From positions 192,851-256,850 of the forward strand of contig NZ_JAENIM010000047.1 in NCBI RefSeq assembly GCF_016595495.1: a DNA stretch of 64,000 nucleotides. Direction: 5' to 3'. The notes under the pieces were generated by a model, which was not told where the DNA came from, searched no databases, and was given only the letters and a program-made list of their open reading frames with translations. Positions within the stretch are counted from its first letter, which is position 1; each line of letters starts with the position of its first letter. The translations under genes were made by a program, and so were the position numbers. This DNA comes from Persicirhabdus sediminis (lineage in GTDB: Bacteria; Verrucomicrobiota; Verrucomicrobiia; Verrucomicrobiales; Akkermansiaceae). Below are positions 9,471 through 18,947 of this stretch, one piece after another.

Positions 9471-9591
9471 TTGGCGCCAGAGCTTCAGCTTTATCATGCG
9501 TCTAGCTAGATTAGACGCAGTGGTCTGAGGGAGATGGTTTTGGCTGAAATATCATCCTTGGCATTTAAAACGGTGGAACTATGCTTTGGGC

Positions 9592-10083
9592 ATGGATCTA
9601 TTTTTACAAATCATGTCTCAGCCATTTGTCTGGGGCCTATTGGTTGGCCTTGGGCTGGTGGTGATGGTTTGGCGCTTGCAGCGCAAAGACGTCAAGATGC
9701 TGAAATCTGAGCTGAAGCGTGTGGAAACCGACAATAAAGAGCTGCAGACACATCTCAATACGCAGCTGAAAATCAATGCTAAAGGCAACGAACAGCTGCA
9801 GAGCCAGCTCGACGAGATGCGCGAGCAGAATGAAACCCTAAAGTCTAACTTGAACGTCGCACAGCAGAAACCAGGCCGCGCCGAAATGCGCCAGCTGCAG
9901 CTGATAGAATCAGCACTGCGCGCGATGCGTGAAGATGCGCCGGGATTTGCTCCCGCATGGGAAAAGGCAATGCGTGAGGCTGAAAGCGAGCAAGAAGCCG
10001 CTGAAGGCGGGCTAAAAAAACTAATGCGCCGTGTGATGCCAGCAACTAGCGCGCCGAAGCTAACGGACAGTAGCGAAAGTTAA
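9592..10083 (+). CDS. Membrane-anchored coiled-coil protein
   Basis: A 163-residue protein from the ATG at 9592; a TTG two codons earlier is an alternative start. One N-terminal membrane helix (FVWGLLVGLGLVVMVWRL, about 11-28) is followed by a long charged heptad-rich segment to about residue 90, then a basic C-terminal part. The architecture (anchor plus cytoplasmic coiled coil) fits a scaffolding or DUF-type membrane protein; no specific family recognised. It is 131 bp upstream of the cation/H+ antiporter on the same strand. Confidence 0.7.
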   Translation: MDLFLQIMSQPFVWGLLVGLGLVVMVWRLQRKDVKMLKSELKRVETDNKELQTHLNTQLKINAKGNEQLQSQLDEMREQNETLKSNLNVAQQKPGRAEMRQLQLIESALRAMREDAPGFAPAWEKAMREAESEQEAAEGGLKKLMRRVMPATSAPKLTDSSES

Positions 10084-10214
10084 TGGCTAATGCTTAATAC
10101 CAGCGCGGGTGTCAGCTAGGCAATCAAACAATGCCTTGCTAGGAAGTTGACAAAATTGACACCTAACGACAGCTCACATACCAGCTGGCTAGCCAATATA
10201 CTCCCACTGTAATT

Positions 10215-12032
10215 ATGGCACCACTCACCTATCTCACGCTCATTTTGGGCATTGGCATCCTCGCTCAATGGCTAGCCTGGCGGTTTCGATTTCCGTCTAT
10301 CTTGCTATTGCTCATCTCTGGCTTCGCGCTGGAGTTTTTCTCAGGGGTATCTATCGATGCCTACCTGCGCGAAGACGTGCTGCTCGCTGGCATCGGCTTG
10401 TGTGTCTCGTTGATTTTGTTTGAAGGCGGACTAACGCTGAAATTTGCCGACCTAAGGGAAAGCGGCACACCGGTACTGCGGTTGTGCACCATTGCCGTCG
10501 TCGTTAGCTTCATTCTAACGGGAGCTGTTACTCATTACATTCTCGGCTACGACTGGCGAGTTGCCGGCTTGCTAGGGGCGATCTTAGTGGTCACTGGCCC
10601 GACGGTGATAGCGCCCTTGCTGCGCCACATCAAACCCTCACGTAAGGTGGGTAACATCGTCAAATGGGAAGGCATCGTGGTGGATCCTATTGGCGCGATT
10701 CTTGCGGTTTTGATCTTCCAAGCGGCGATCGCTGGCGATGCGGACCAAGCGCAAAAAGTCATCCTCATCTCGCTAGGAAAAACCATTCTGGTAGGCGGTG
10801 TGATGGCTGTCATTTTGGCCAAACTTATCGAGCAGATGCTCAAGCGTCACTTGATCCCAGACTTCCTCCACTCGGTAGTTCTACTGGCTATAAATGCGGT
10901 GGCCTTCTCTGCATCTAATGAAATCCAGCCAGAATCTGGCCTGCTCACCAGCACCGTGTTAGGCATTGCTTTGGCCAACCAAAAATCGGTCTCGGTAAAA
11001 CACATTCTCGAGTTCAAAGAGAACCTGCGTGTGCTGATTATTTCCCTGCTCTTTGTAGTTCTATCAGGGCGCATTGCTCCAGCTAGTATCTATGCCGTAC
11101 TTGTCCCGGGTTTGATCCTGCTATTTTTCCTCATCGTTATCATTCGTCCAGCTTCGGTCTTTATCGCCAACATCTTTTCTAAAAAGGTCAGCTTGCCAGA
11201 AAAGGCATTTCTAGCGGCGCTGGCGCCACGCGGCATCGTCGCCGCAGCGGTGACCTCCGTATTTGCCCTCGAGATGGAGCACGCGGCTAAGGCTGGCCAT
11301 CTATCACCTCACATCGCTGAGCAGGCTAACCACATGGTAGCGCTGATCTTCATCGTCATCATCGGCACCGTGACCTTCTACGGGCTACTAGCTGCGCCCA
11401 TTGCTAGACGGCTTGGTTTGGCGGCGAAAAATCCACGTGGTGTTTTGTTTGCCGGCGCTGCTCACTGGACACGTTTGATAGCCAAAGCACTGCAAGACGA
11501 CGGCCATTCAGTCCTCCTGCTAGATACCAACTACGATCGTGTTGCCCGTGCTCGCGTCCATGGCCTGAATGCCAAACGCGCTAACATCCTCTCCGAATAC
11601 GTCGAAGAAGAACTCGACCTCACTGGCCTCGGGCAGTTGATAGCCTGTACACCTAACGACGAGGTAAACTCGCTAGCTAGCCAGGAATTTATACACATCT
11701 TTGGCAGCGAAAACATCTGGCAAGTAGCGCCACGCGATGACAACCGCAGCACCGCCACCGCTGTGGCCTCACGTATGCGCAGCCGGATTTCATTTCCTGG
11801 TAGACCCCAGCACTTGCAGCTAGAATCTCTAGCAAAAAATGGCGCAACGATTGAGAAATCGATCTTAAACGAGGCTCTGAACTACGCCAGCTATGTTGAG
11901 CAAAACCCCGAGCACATCGTTTTGTTTGTCGACAACCCCGAGAAGGGTGGGCTCAAGGCGGCGTCTGAAGATACCAAAGCTCCAGGTGCCGGCACGATAA
12001 TTTACTCGCTCGTGCCCGCCACCTCAGCCTAA
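10215..12032 (+). CDS. Na+(K+)/H+ antiporter, CPA1 type, with C-terminal TrkA-N-like domain
   Basis: A 605-residue inner-membrane antiporter. About 12 hydrophobic segments span residues 1-395. TGPTVIAPLLRHIKPSRKVGNIVKWEGIVVDPIGA (two motifs, about 133-165) is the CPA1/NhaP ion-binding region. The C-terminal half has a Rossmann-like domain beginning RGVLFAGAAHWTRLIAKAL (about 408), like TrkA-N/RCK domains that gate transport by nucleotide binding. The nucleotide-binding glycine motif is altered (GAAHWT where GxGxxG is usual), so ligand binding is uncertain. The next gene starts 10 bp downstream, so co-transcription is likely. Confidence 0.93.
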   Translation: MAPLTYLTLILGIGILAQWLAWRFRFPSILLLLISGFALEFFSGVSIDAYLREDVLLAGIGLCVSLILFEGGLTLKFADLRESGTPVLRLCTIAVVVSFILTGAVTHYILGYDWRVAGLLGAILVVTGPTVIAPLLRHIKPSRKVGNIVKWEGIVVDPIGAILAVLIFQAAIAGDADQAQKVILISLGKTILVGGVMAVILAKLIEQMLKRHLIPDFLHSVVLLAINAVAFSASNEIQPESGLLTSTVLGIALANQKSVSVKHILEFKENLRVLIISLLFVVLSGRIAPASIYAVLVPGLILLFFLIVIIRPASVFIANIFSKKVSLPEKAFLAALAPRGIVAAAVTSVFALEMEHAAKAGHLSPHIAEQANHMVALIFIVIIGTVTFYGLLAAPIARRLGLAAKNPRGVLFAGAAHWTRLIAKALQDDGHSVLLLDTNYDRVARARVHGLNAKRANILSEYVEEELDLTGLGQLIACTPNDEVNSLASQEFIHIFGSENIWQVAPRDDNRSTATAVASRMRSRISFPGRPQHLQLESLAKNGATIEKSILNEALNYASYVEQNPEHIVLFVDNPEKGGLKAASEDTKAPGAGTIIYSLVPATSA

Positions 12033-12041
12033 ACTGCGGCC

Positions 12042-12803
12042 ATGTACGCCTCACTCGAAGCCACCTTGCACGACGCCTTCTGGGCAGCCGAAGATGAAAA
12101 CTCAGAGCTCGCGCTGATCGAGCAATTTCTAGCTAGCCGCCCGGGCTCGACGCTCGAGCTTGGCTGCGGGTCTGGTCGTCTGCTGCTGCCATTGATAGAG
12201 TCGGGCATCGACATCGAAGGGCTAGACTCGTCAGCTGATATGCTCAGACTGTGCAAAGCGGCGGCAAAAAAACAAAAACTCACACCAAAGCTACACCGCG
12301 GAAAAATTGAAACGTTAGATCTGAAGAAAAAGTATACTAACGTCTTGATTCCAGCGTTCACCTTGCAGCTGGTAGATTTGCCATCCATCCCTAGCGCCTT
12401 GGAAACTATCCGCGAGCACATGGAAGAAGGCGGCGGCCTCTACCTAACCACATTCATCCCTTGGGCTGAGCTCACCGATGACGTGGAAGAGGGAAAATGG
12501 TTCACCGACAAAGAAATCAACTTTGACGAAAAGCACAAAGCGACATGTCAGACGCGCCATTTCATCCAGCGCATTCCACAGATTCTCGAGCGCGAGCACC
12601 GCTACGAAATCAAAAATGACAAAGGCAAAGTGATCGAATCTCACGACAGCCTGCAAACACTAACATGGTTCTGGCAACGTGAGCTGCACCTGCTGCTAGC
12701 TAGCGCAGGATTCCGTGTTGAGGAAACCATTGGCGACTTCCAGCCAAATACGCCGCTAGACAATGACGCGTCTATCCTGACCACCATTGCCTACGCCGTG
12801 TAA
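12042..12803 (+). CDS. Class I SAM-dependent methyltransferase
   Basis: A 253-residue Rossmann-fold methyltransferase. Motif I is LELGCGSGRLLLPLIESGID (about 38-57), followed by the acidic residue of GLDSSADMLRLC that binds the SAM ribose, and GGGLYLTTFIPW as the later strand. The substrate cannot be inferred. Located 10 bp after the antiporter gene, so probably co-transcribed; convergent with the transglutaminase gene 20 bp downstream. Confidence 0.85.
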   Translation: MYASLEATLHDAFWAAEDENSELALIEQFLASRPGSTLELGCGSGRLLLPLIESGIDIEGLDSSADMLRLCKAAAKKQKLTPKLHRGKIETLDLKKKYTNVLIPAFTLQLVDLPSIPSALETIREHMEEGGGLYLTTFIPWAELTDDVEEGKWFTDKEINFDEKHKATCQTRHFIQRIPQILEREHRYEIKNDKGKVIESHDSLQTLTWFWQRELHLLLASAGFRVEETIGDFQPNTPLDNDASILTTIAYAV

Positions 12804-12822
12804 TACCAGACCGTTCTATCAG

Positions 12823-14583
12823 CTAGGATTTTGCAGCTCGTTCACGCGCCCATTTGGCGATGCGCTTGGCTAGCTGCTTTTCGTAGCTGGCATCGCGCTC
12901 GCGGCCAGCGTAATTCGTCTCATAGTGGTAGGCTAACAAATCACTGGCAAATTCAATTTTAATCCCCGCGCGTTCTATCAGCTCGAGCTGGCGGCGCAAT
13001 GTGCGCCCCCGATCCATCGGCATACCGAGCTTAGCACACTCGGCGGCAAAGCGGTGAAGGTAGCTACGTTCAGCTGGTCGGCCCGAGATAAATGCTGGCA
13101 TCACGGCGATTCTAATATCCTTGCGCCGGTGGATCACAATCACTAATGCCAATAGCAAAACCACCCCAGCTAACACTAGCACCAGGTCCACTGTGGGTTC
13201 GCTAGGTAGATAGTCGTCGTCAGCTGGCTCCGCATCTTCATCCGCTTCGTTATAGTCAAATTCCTCTGGTTCCGGTGCCTGCTCACCCTCTGGGGCCACC
13301 GACGGAGTGGGCACGTTTTCACTACTAACTGGCGTGGTATCAAAGCTCACCCAGCCGTATCCCTCAAACCATAACTCAGTCCACGCATGGGCATCGCGTG
13401 CGCGGAATAACCACAAATCTTGCTCTGGGTAATAAGTGCCACCAGACCAGCCGTAAGCCACTCTGCTAGGGATACCTAGACGACGGCAAATCAATGCTGT
13501 GGCTGAAGCAAAATGCTCGCAGTAACCAGATTTTTCGTAAAACAGGAAATTCTCTATCGGCTCTCTATCATCGACATTTTCGGTCCGCAGTGAGTATTGG
13601 TAATCGCGCTGCAACATCTCCTTGAGATTCATCAATGCCTCACCCAATGGCAAATGTCGCCACTGCGCGACTAGGTAGTCGATATCTTCATGAAACACTG
13701 CCGGCACCTCAGTGATCCATGGTTCAGCTGCGGCTGGCACCTTCATTTCTAGCTGAGCTTCGAGCAAATCGTCGACATCTAGCGGCTTGGCACTTTGTCT
13801 ATAAGAGTAGCGGTTTTCCGTGATTGTCGGCAGCTGATAGACATCATTTGCCAGCTGGGTCAAACTAGGCAACCAGACACGTGTTAGCCCGTTCATGCTG
13901 ATCATCGCATTGCGGCCCGTGTCATTCACTGAGTGGTAAATGCGGTAGTCCAGCGCGGCAAACTGGGCCCTATTTGCAGGCGTTTTATTGAGGGTAATCG
14001 ACTCCCGTCCGGCCTCTGGCTGGAACTGTTTGTGATTGGCTAACGGGATCATGCTCCAGCGCCCTTCACGGTATTGTTCTAACGCGTAGCTGCGCAGGTA
14101 GATGCGTTTATCATCTGGCCACTCGGCGCCATTTTTGAAACGCAAAAATACTTCTGGGTGCCCCTTTGGGTTGATGTTGCTGCGTTTCGGAAGTTCGCGC
14201 GACACATCATCGGTTAGCAAATTAGAGCCGCCCGACTCCATCAATTCATTACTCTTTTCACCGTCCTCATTGCCCTGCAGCTGCGGCAGCATATCGCCAG
14301 CTCTGGCGTACACGACCTTGTGCATACGCATGGCAATAAACTGGCTAGGTTTTTGAAATAACAGCAGAGCCGACGCTAACAAAACACCGCCAACTAAGAT
14401 GCCGTAATAACATGATGATTTAGAAATATGCCCATGGGTACGCAACTTCGACCAGACAAAGAGGCCAAATACCATGACCCAGCTGGCGACAATCACCCAG
14501 AGGCTTGACGACAAGTTGCCCGCTGATGATTTCAGGCACCAATAGCCGACCAGCAGGCTCAGGATAAAGACCATCAGGCGCAT
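12823..14583 (-). CDS. Transglutaminase-like membrane protein (TgpA-type)
   Basis: A 586-residue protein with three N-terminal membrane segments (to about residue 80), a periplasmic region, a transglutaminase core and a late membrane helix (VDLVLVLAGVVLLLALVIVI, about 470-490) leading to a cytoplasmic tail. The Cys-His-Asp triad is visible in GYCEHFASATALICRR, DAHAWTELWFEGYGW and VSFDTTP. Such proteins are typically encoded with MoxR and DUF58 genes, as here: DUF58 ends immediately before this start. The family is linked to envelope protein processing, but the substrate is unknown. Confidence 0.9.
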   Translation of the reverse strand: MRLMVFILSLLVGYWCLKSSAGNLSSSLWVIVASWVMVFGLFVWSKLRTHGHISKSSCYYGILVGGVLLASALLLFQKPSQFIAMRMHKVVYARAGDMLPQLQGNEDGEKSNELMESGGSNLLTDDVSRELPKRSNINPKGHPEVFLRFKNGAEWPDDKRIYLRSYALEQYREGRWSMIPLANHKQFQPEAGRESITLNKTPANRAQFAALDYRIYHSVNDTGRNAMISMNGLTRVWLPSLTQLANDVYQLPTITENRYSYRQSAKPLDVDDLLEAQLEMKVPAAAEPWITEVPAVFHEDIDYLVAQWRHLPLGEALMNLKEMLQRDYQYSLRTENVDDREPIENFLFYEKSGYCEHFASATALICRRLGIPSRVAYGWSGGTYYPEQDLWLFRARDAHAWTELWFEGYGWVSFDTTPVSSENVPTPSVAPEGEQAPEPEEFDYNEADEDAEPADDDYLPSEPTVDLVLVLAGVVLLLALVIVIHRRKDIRIAVMPAFISGRPAERSYLHRFAAECAKLGMPMDRGRTLRRQLELIERAGIKIEFASDLLAYHYETNYAGRERDASYEKQLAKRIAKWARERAAKS

Positions 14584-15723
14584 TTAGGCTGCCCCCTTTC
14601 CTGTTGATAGAAAGGCCACTTCTGGCAAATTGAATTGGCGAATATCAATAGCTAACACGTTAGACTTTTTGTCACAGACATGCTGCCAGCTAGGCAATGG
14701 CACATCTGAGATGACCACTGCTGCTGCGGCGGGTGGCAGCGCACTCAATGCCTGCTCTAGCTCGTGAAGCTCGGTGCCTTGCGGCCGCTTGGCCATGGCT
14801 AGGCGATCGAGAAAGCTAAGCAATTCGCTAGGCGACGAGCAGCTAGACACTCTCCAGCCAAACAAATCGGCACACATCTCGACCTTTACTCCGCTAGAGA
14901 CTAGATGTTTCACCGCGCCGGCAAAAAGAGAGATGGCGAGTTCAAAGCGGTCGCCGCGCAATAGCTCACCGCCCACAGCGTAGCTATGGAAAATCACACG
15001 ACACTTGCTAGGGTGAAATCCTGGCGGGTCGCTTTCGCGAACTCTAAGTTCACGGCCACGGGCAAGCGCACGCACACTGCTAGGCCAATGAACATCTCTA
15101 GCAAAATCACCATTTTGCCATGGACGCAGACCTCTCGGCTCGCCGGATTCGTGACCTAAACGCACGCCGATCTCAGCATAGTCACCTTGATTGTTTCCTT
15201 GGCCGAACATCTCGACAGGCACGATGAGCCGCGGGTGAACGAGGAGTCGATGGGTGACTTTCACCTGCTGGCAGCGGTCAAACAGAGCAAAAGGAAACGA
15301 GCTCTGCTGATAGAACTGAAACTCTTCTACCACCATGCGCCGCTGGATATGCATGGCTACCAATTGGCTGAATGTTGAGCTCGATGCCACCTTGATAGGA
15401 TCCAGCTTGAGATGCAGCTCGAAGCTCATGGGGATGTGGCAATTGATTCCCCAGCTAGGCAGCCATTTTTTCTCATTTTGCAGGGAAATACGCAGGTCGA
15501 ATGGTTTGCCCACTTCAACGCGCATGGGCACTAACATCTCCACATGAAGCCCAGCTAGATTGATGCGATTCCACAGATAGGCAAGGGCTACTAGCATCAA
15601 ACCGCAGCCAGCTAAAAGGATAAACGCGCCGTCAGCTAGAAGGATACCAACCATTAACAAGGCCACCGAGCCACCTGCGACGGCAGCTCCTTTGCTTTGG
15701 ATGGTTGTTTTTGCTCGGTTCAC
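14584..15723 (-). CDS. DUF58 domain protein
   Basis: A 379-residue protein with two N-terminal membrane helices (about 14-50), a beta-rich segment and the DUF58 signature: LRPWQNGDFARDVHWPSS near 200-217 then RGRELRVRESDPPG. DUF58 proteins have a von Willebrand A-like fold and act with MoxR ATPases as chaperone-like assembly pairs. The gene stop abuts the transglutaminase start and it follows moxR by 21 bp, so the order moxR-DUF58-transglutaminase is one operon. Confidence 0.88.
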   Translation of the reverse strand: MNRAKTTIQSKGAAVAGGSVALLMVGILLADGAFILLAGCGLMLVALAYLWNRINLAGLHVEMLVPMRVEVGKPFDLRISLQNEKKWLPSWGINCHIPMSFELHLKLDPIKVASSSTFSQLVAMHIQRRMVVEEFQFYQQSSFPFALFDRCQQVKVTHRLLVHPRLIVPVEMFGQGNNQGDYAEIGVRLGHESGEPRGLRPWQNGDFARDVHWPSSVRALARGRELRVRESDPPGFHPSKCRVIFHSYAVGGELLRGDRFELAISLFAGAVKHLVSSGVKVEMCADLFGWRVSSCSSPSELLSFLDRLAMAKRPQGTELHELEQALSALPPAAAAVVISDVPLPSWQHVCDKKSNVLAIDIRQFNLPEVAFLSTGKGAA

Positions 15724-15744
15724 ATTTATCTAACTACATGTATA

Positions 15745-16656
15745 TTATGGTACCGGAGTTTGCTCGAGGGCTGCTTGCAGAACGGTTTCGGGCGAACTTT
15801 GCGAGTCTGTGATCAGCCGGTGGCTGAGCACGTGTGGGTAAACTAACTGGATGTGGTCTGGATGCAGCTCAGAATGGCCAGAAAACTTGGCATAAGCTTG
15901 AGCGGCGCGCATGATTGCTAGAGAGGCGCGCACTGAGACCGACTCACGCGAGCCGAGCACCACCCTAACTGACTCACACAGATCCACAATGTACTGGCTG
16001 AGTTTTCCGGCAACTGGCAGTTGCATGGTTTCAGCTTGCAGCTGGCGCCAGTCGGCTAGGCTGAGATCACTGTCGTGTAGGCTCTCGCGCGTGCTATTCG
16101 TTAGGTGTGAGCGCAAAATATTCACCTGCACTTGGGCATCTGGCAGGTGCATGGGGATGGAGAGAAGGAAGCGGTCTAGCTGGGCTTCAGGCAATGGGAA
16201 AGTTCCGGTGGACGAGCTTACGTTCTGGGTGGCCACAACCATGAATGGTGCCTCCAGCTGGCGAGTGACGCCGTCGATACTAACTTGTCCTTCATTCATC
16301 GCCTCTAGCAGAGCTGACTGAACCCGCGGTGATGTGCGGTTAATTTCATCTGCTAGAAGGAGGTTGGTAAAGATTGGTCCGGGGATGAATTCAAACTCAT
16401 CTCTCTGCTGGCGGTACATTTGGTAGCCGAGAATATCTGATGGCAGCAGGTCAGGAGTGAACTGGATGCGCTTAAACACACCGCTCATGCCCGAGGCTAG
16501 CGATTGGGCTAAAGATGTTTTGCCCACACCGGGAGCGCCTTCAATCAACGCGTGACCTTTGGCCAACAGAGCTGTGATCAGCAAGGTAGCTGGCAGCTCA
16601 GATCCTAACACCACTGAGTTGAGCTCCGAGTGCAGAGATTTGAGTTTCTCTATCAT
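15745..16656 (-). CDS. MoxR family AAA+ ATPase
   Basis: A 303-residue ATPase from the ATG at 16656 (MIEKLKSLHSELNSVVLGSE). Longer in-frame starts overlap purN and give no family-like sequence. Walker A is GAPGVGKTS; Walker B lies in LLADEINRTSP; sensor region VVATQNV; RFLLSIPM follows, as in MoxR proteins. MoxR works as an oligomeric chaperone for VWA/DUF58 partners. It starts one base after the purN stop, so it is translationally linked to purN. Confidence 0.93.
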   Translation of the reverse strand: MIEKLKSLHSELNSVVLGSELPATLLITALLAKGHALIEGAPGVGKTSLAQSLASGMSGVFKRIQFTPDLLPSDILGYQMYRQQRDEFEFIPGPIFTNLLLADEINRTSPRVQSALLEAMNEGQVSIDGVTRQLEAPFMVVATQNVSSSTGTFPLPEAQLDRFLLSIPMHLPDAQVQVNILRSHLTNSTRESLHDSDLSLADWRQLQAETMQLPVAGKLSQYIVDLCESVRVVLGSRESVSVRASLAIMRAAQAYAKFSGHSELHPDHIQLVYPHVLSHRLITDSQSSPETVLQAALEQTPVP

Positions 16657-16657
16657 C

Positions 16658-17245
16658 TTAGCGGAGTTGCTCGGAAATATGATTGATGGCAGCTGGATAG
16701 AGGCGGTGCTCTTCCACCTGAATGCGCTGGTGCAGTGAGCTAGCGGTGTCATCACCCATCACTGGCACCATGGCCTGCATGATGATAGGGCCAGTATCCA
16801 TACCGGCATCTACGTAGTGAACGGTGCAGCCAGACTCACGCGCACCGGCTTCTACTGCCTGCACCCACGCTTCTAGTCCGGGGAAGTTAGGCAGCAATGA
16901 TGGATGGATGTTGATGATGCGATTTGGAAATGCTTCTAGCAATGGCGCTTTGACTAAGCGCATGAACCCAGCGAGACAGACGAGCTCGACGCCAGCGTCT
17001 TTGAGCTGCTGGCCAATGGCTGCCTGCGCGGCATCTGGGAATTTGGTTTTAAACCCGTGGCAATCGATCACAGCGTTAGGAATGCCTGCTTTTTGGGCAC
17101 GCTCGAGGATGAACCCGTCTGGATTATCCGAGAGCACGAGGGCGATTTCAGCATTCAACTCTCCACTGTCGATGGCATCGACGATGGCCTGCATGTTGGA
17201 TCCTGATCCAGACCCTAAAATTCCTAGACGAATTGGTTTCGACAT
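16658..17245 (-). CDS. purN: Phosphoribosylglycinamide formyltransferase (GART)
   Basis: A 195-residue 10-formyl-THF dependent enzyme of purine synthesis (GAR to FGAR). Visible: phosphate-binding GSGSGSNMQAI at about 11-21; FMRL; the catalytic Asn and His in IINIHPSLLPNFPG; the catalytic Asp in HYVDAGMDTGPII. Length and motif order match PurN. It is the first gene of a purN-moxR-DUF58-transglutaminase cluster, an unusual partner for envelope genes. No purine riboswitch was seen upstream. Confidence 0.95.
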   Translation of the reverse strand: MSKPIRLGILGSGSGSNMQAIVDAIDSGELNAEIALVLSDNPDGFILERAQKAGIPNAVIDCHGFKTKFPDAAQAAIGQQLKDAGVELVCLAGFMRLVKAPLLEAFPNRIINIHPSLLPNFPGLEAWVQAVEAGARESGCTVHYVDAGMDTGPIIMQAMVPVMGDDTASSLHQRIQVEEHRLYPAAINHISEQLR

Positions 17246-17305
17246 GCCAACAAGCTAAGCAGGATAATCTCGTGGCGCAAGCTATCATCGGGTCTGGCTA
17301 GCAGA

Positions 17306-18742
17306 TCATTCACCGCGAACATGTTTCAACTCAGCGAGAACCTCTGATCGCCAAGCGACAAGGCCTTTTTTCATCTGAGTGGTCACTTCTGGCAAATCGT
17401 CAGCTAGGTTATTTTTTTCAGCTGGATCCGCAGGGATGTCGTAGAGGAAGAACTCACCTTGACGGTCAATGAGTTTGTATTGGTCGTCCATCCACACGGT
17501 CTCTTTGCCATCGCGGTTGAGGAAACCGATTGGCTTTGAGCGAGCTTGGGATTTCCCCTGTAGTAATGGCAGCAGGCTGATGCCGTCGTAGGTGCGGTCA
17601 GCTGGCAGATCCACGCCGATGGCATCTAGGATGGTGGGAAAATAATCTGAGGTGACACAAGGGACGTCGATGACTTGTCCGCCCTTCACGCCAGCTGGCC
17701 AGACCATCAGCCCTGGCACGCGGATACCACCCTCGTTGATAGATAATTTCACCCCTGAGAGACCTGCGGTGCGGCCTAGTTCACGCGGTGACCCTTGGCG
17801 AGCTGGGCCATTATCACTGCAGAACCACAGCATGGTATTGTCCTCCACGCCGAGGGATTTGAGCTCGGCTCTGAGGCGACCTACTTGCTCGTCCATGGCG
17901 GTGATCGATGCGTAATAATGTTGTTCATCTTCGCTGAGCTCTGGGTACATTTTGCGGTATTCAGGCCCGCCAACGATGGGCGAGTGAGGCGCGTGGAACC
18001 AAACGACAGCAAGGAATGGCTGCTCTTTAGCCACGGCGTCCTGGATGAATGGCACGGCTCGATCCATCACCACACGGGAGGCACAGCCGCTGAGGTTTTC
18101 CGTTTCTATCTGCCCGGGCCCGGTGAAAAAATCATTACCGTAAGGCTTGCCCTTCATATTGCTCGCCGCTTTGGCTTTTTTGTTTTTCCTGATCGGCCCA
18201 GGGTGCAAAGTTGGATCCCATGTCGGCACTTTCGACTCAGTGACAAAACTCACATCAACATCGCGCTCCCACGGCGGGCAGAAATACTTAGCTGGGTTCC
18301 TAGCGTATTGCCCCCAGCGGCTTTGATCACCTTTGTTTTTGGTCAATGTGCCCATGTGCCATTTGCCAAAGTGGCCGGTGGTGTAGCCATTTTCTTTGAG
18401 CACGGTGGTGATGGGAATTTCTGAATCTTCAAGCATGCCCTGCATGGCAAAGGTGATGCCAAAGCGATATGGATTGCGGCCAGTGTAACAACTCCCGCGA
18501 GTTGGCGAGCACATGGCAGCGGCTGAGTAGAAACGATTGAATGTCACGCCCTGCTGGCTAAGTGCATCGAGATGGGGAGTTTTCAGGTCTGGGTGGCCAT
18601 TGTAGCCAGAGTCACCCCAGCCTTGGTCATCGGTCATCACCAGCACGATGTTGGGTTTCGCATCAGCGGCGGCAGATGGCAAAATAGCGGCTCCAGCCAG
18701 CGTGGCTGATACTGCCAACATCGGGCATAATTTAAAATTCAT
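17306..18742 (-). CDS. Type I sulfatase, exported
   Basis: A 478-residue sulfatase. Signal peptide MNFKLCPMLAVSATLAGAAILPSAAADA (cut near 27); metal-binding TDDQ at 38-40; maturation motif C-S-P-T-R-G at Cys78; FGKWHMG near 125; SDNGPARQG near 305. CSPTR rather than CTPSR or CxPSR marks a different subfamily from the other sulfatases here. It starts 60 bp upstream of the purN region on the same strand but is preceded by a divergent msrA, so it is probably transcribed from the 18743-18947 intergenic region. Confidence 0.95.
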   Translation of the reverse strand: MNFKLCPMLAVSATLAGAAILPSAAADAKPNIVLVMTDDQGWGDSGYNGHPDLKTPHLDALSQQGVTFNRFYSAAAMCSPTRGSCYTGRNPYRFGITFAMQGMLEDSEIPITTVLKENGYTTGHFGKWHMGTLTKNKGDQSRWGQYARNPAKYFCPPWERDVDVSFVTESKVPTWDPTLHPGPIRKNKKAKAASNMKGKPYGNDFFTGPGQIETENLSGCASRVVMDRAVPFIQDAVAKEQPFLAVVWFHAPHSPIVGGPEYRKMYPELSEDEQHYYASITAMDEQVGRLRAELKSLGVEDNTMLWFCSDNGPARQGSPRELGRTAGLSGVKLSINEGGIRVPGLMVWPAGVKGGQVIDVPCVTSDYFPTILDAIGVDLPADRTYDGISLLPLLQGKSQARSKPIGFLNRDGKETVWMDDQYKLIDRQGEFFLYDIPADPAEKNNLADDLPEVTTQMKKGLVAWRSEVLAELKHVRGE

Positions 18743-18947
18743 GACCGCAATTTATACTAAATGACCCATCCAGCAAAACCCATTTAGCTAACTGACATTC
18801 ATTTACTCTATCAGCCTGCGCAGTTCCTCTAGCCTGAATGATTTCCAGCTGGCTGAAATTTCCGCCATGACGGCTGAGTAGAATTCTCGGGAATAAATAG
18901 AGCGCCCAATCAATCGTATGATAAAGTAAACCCAATGATACTACGCT

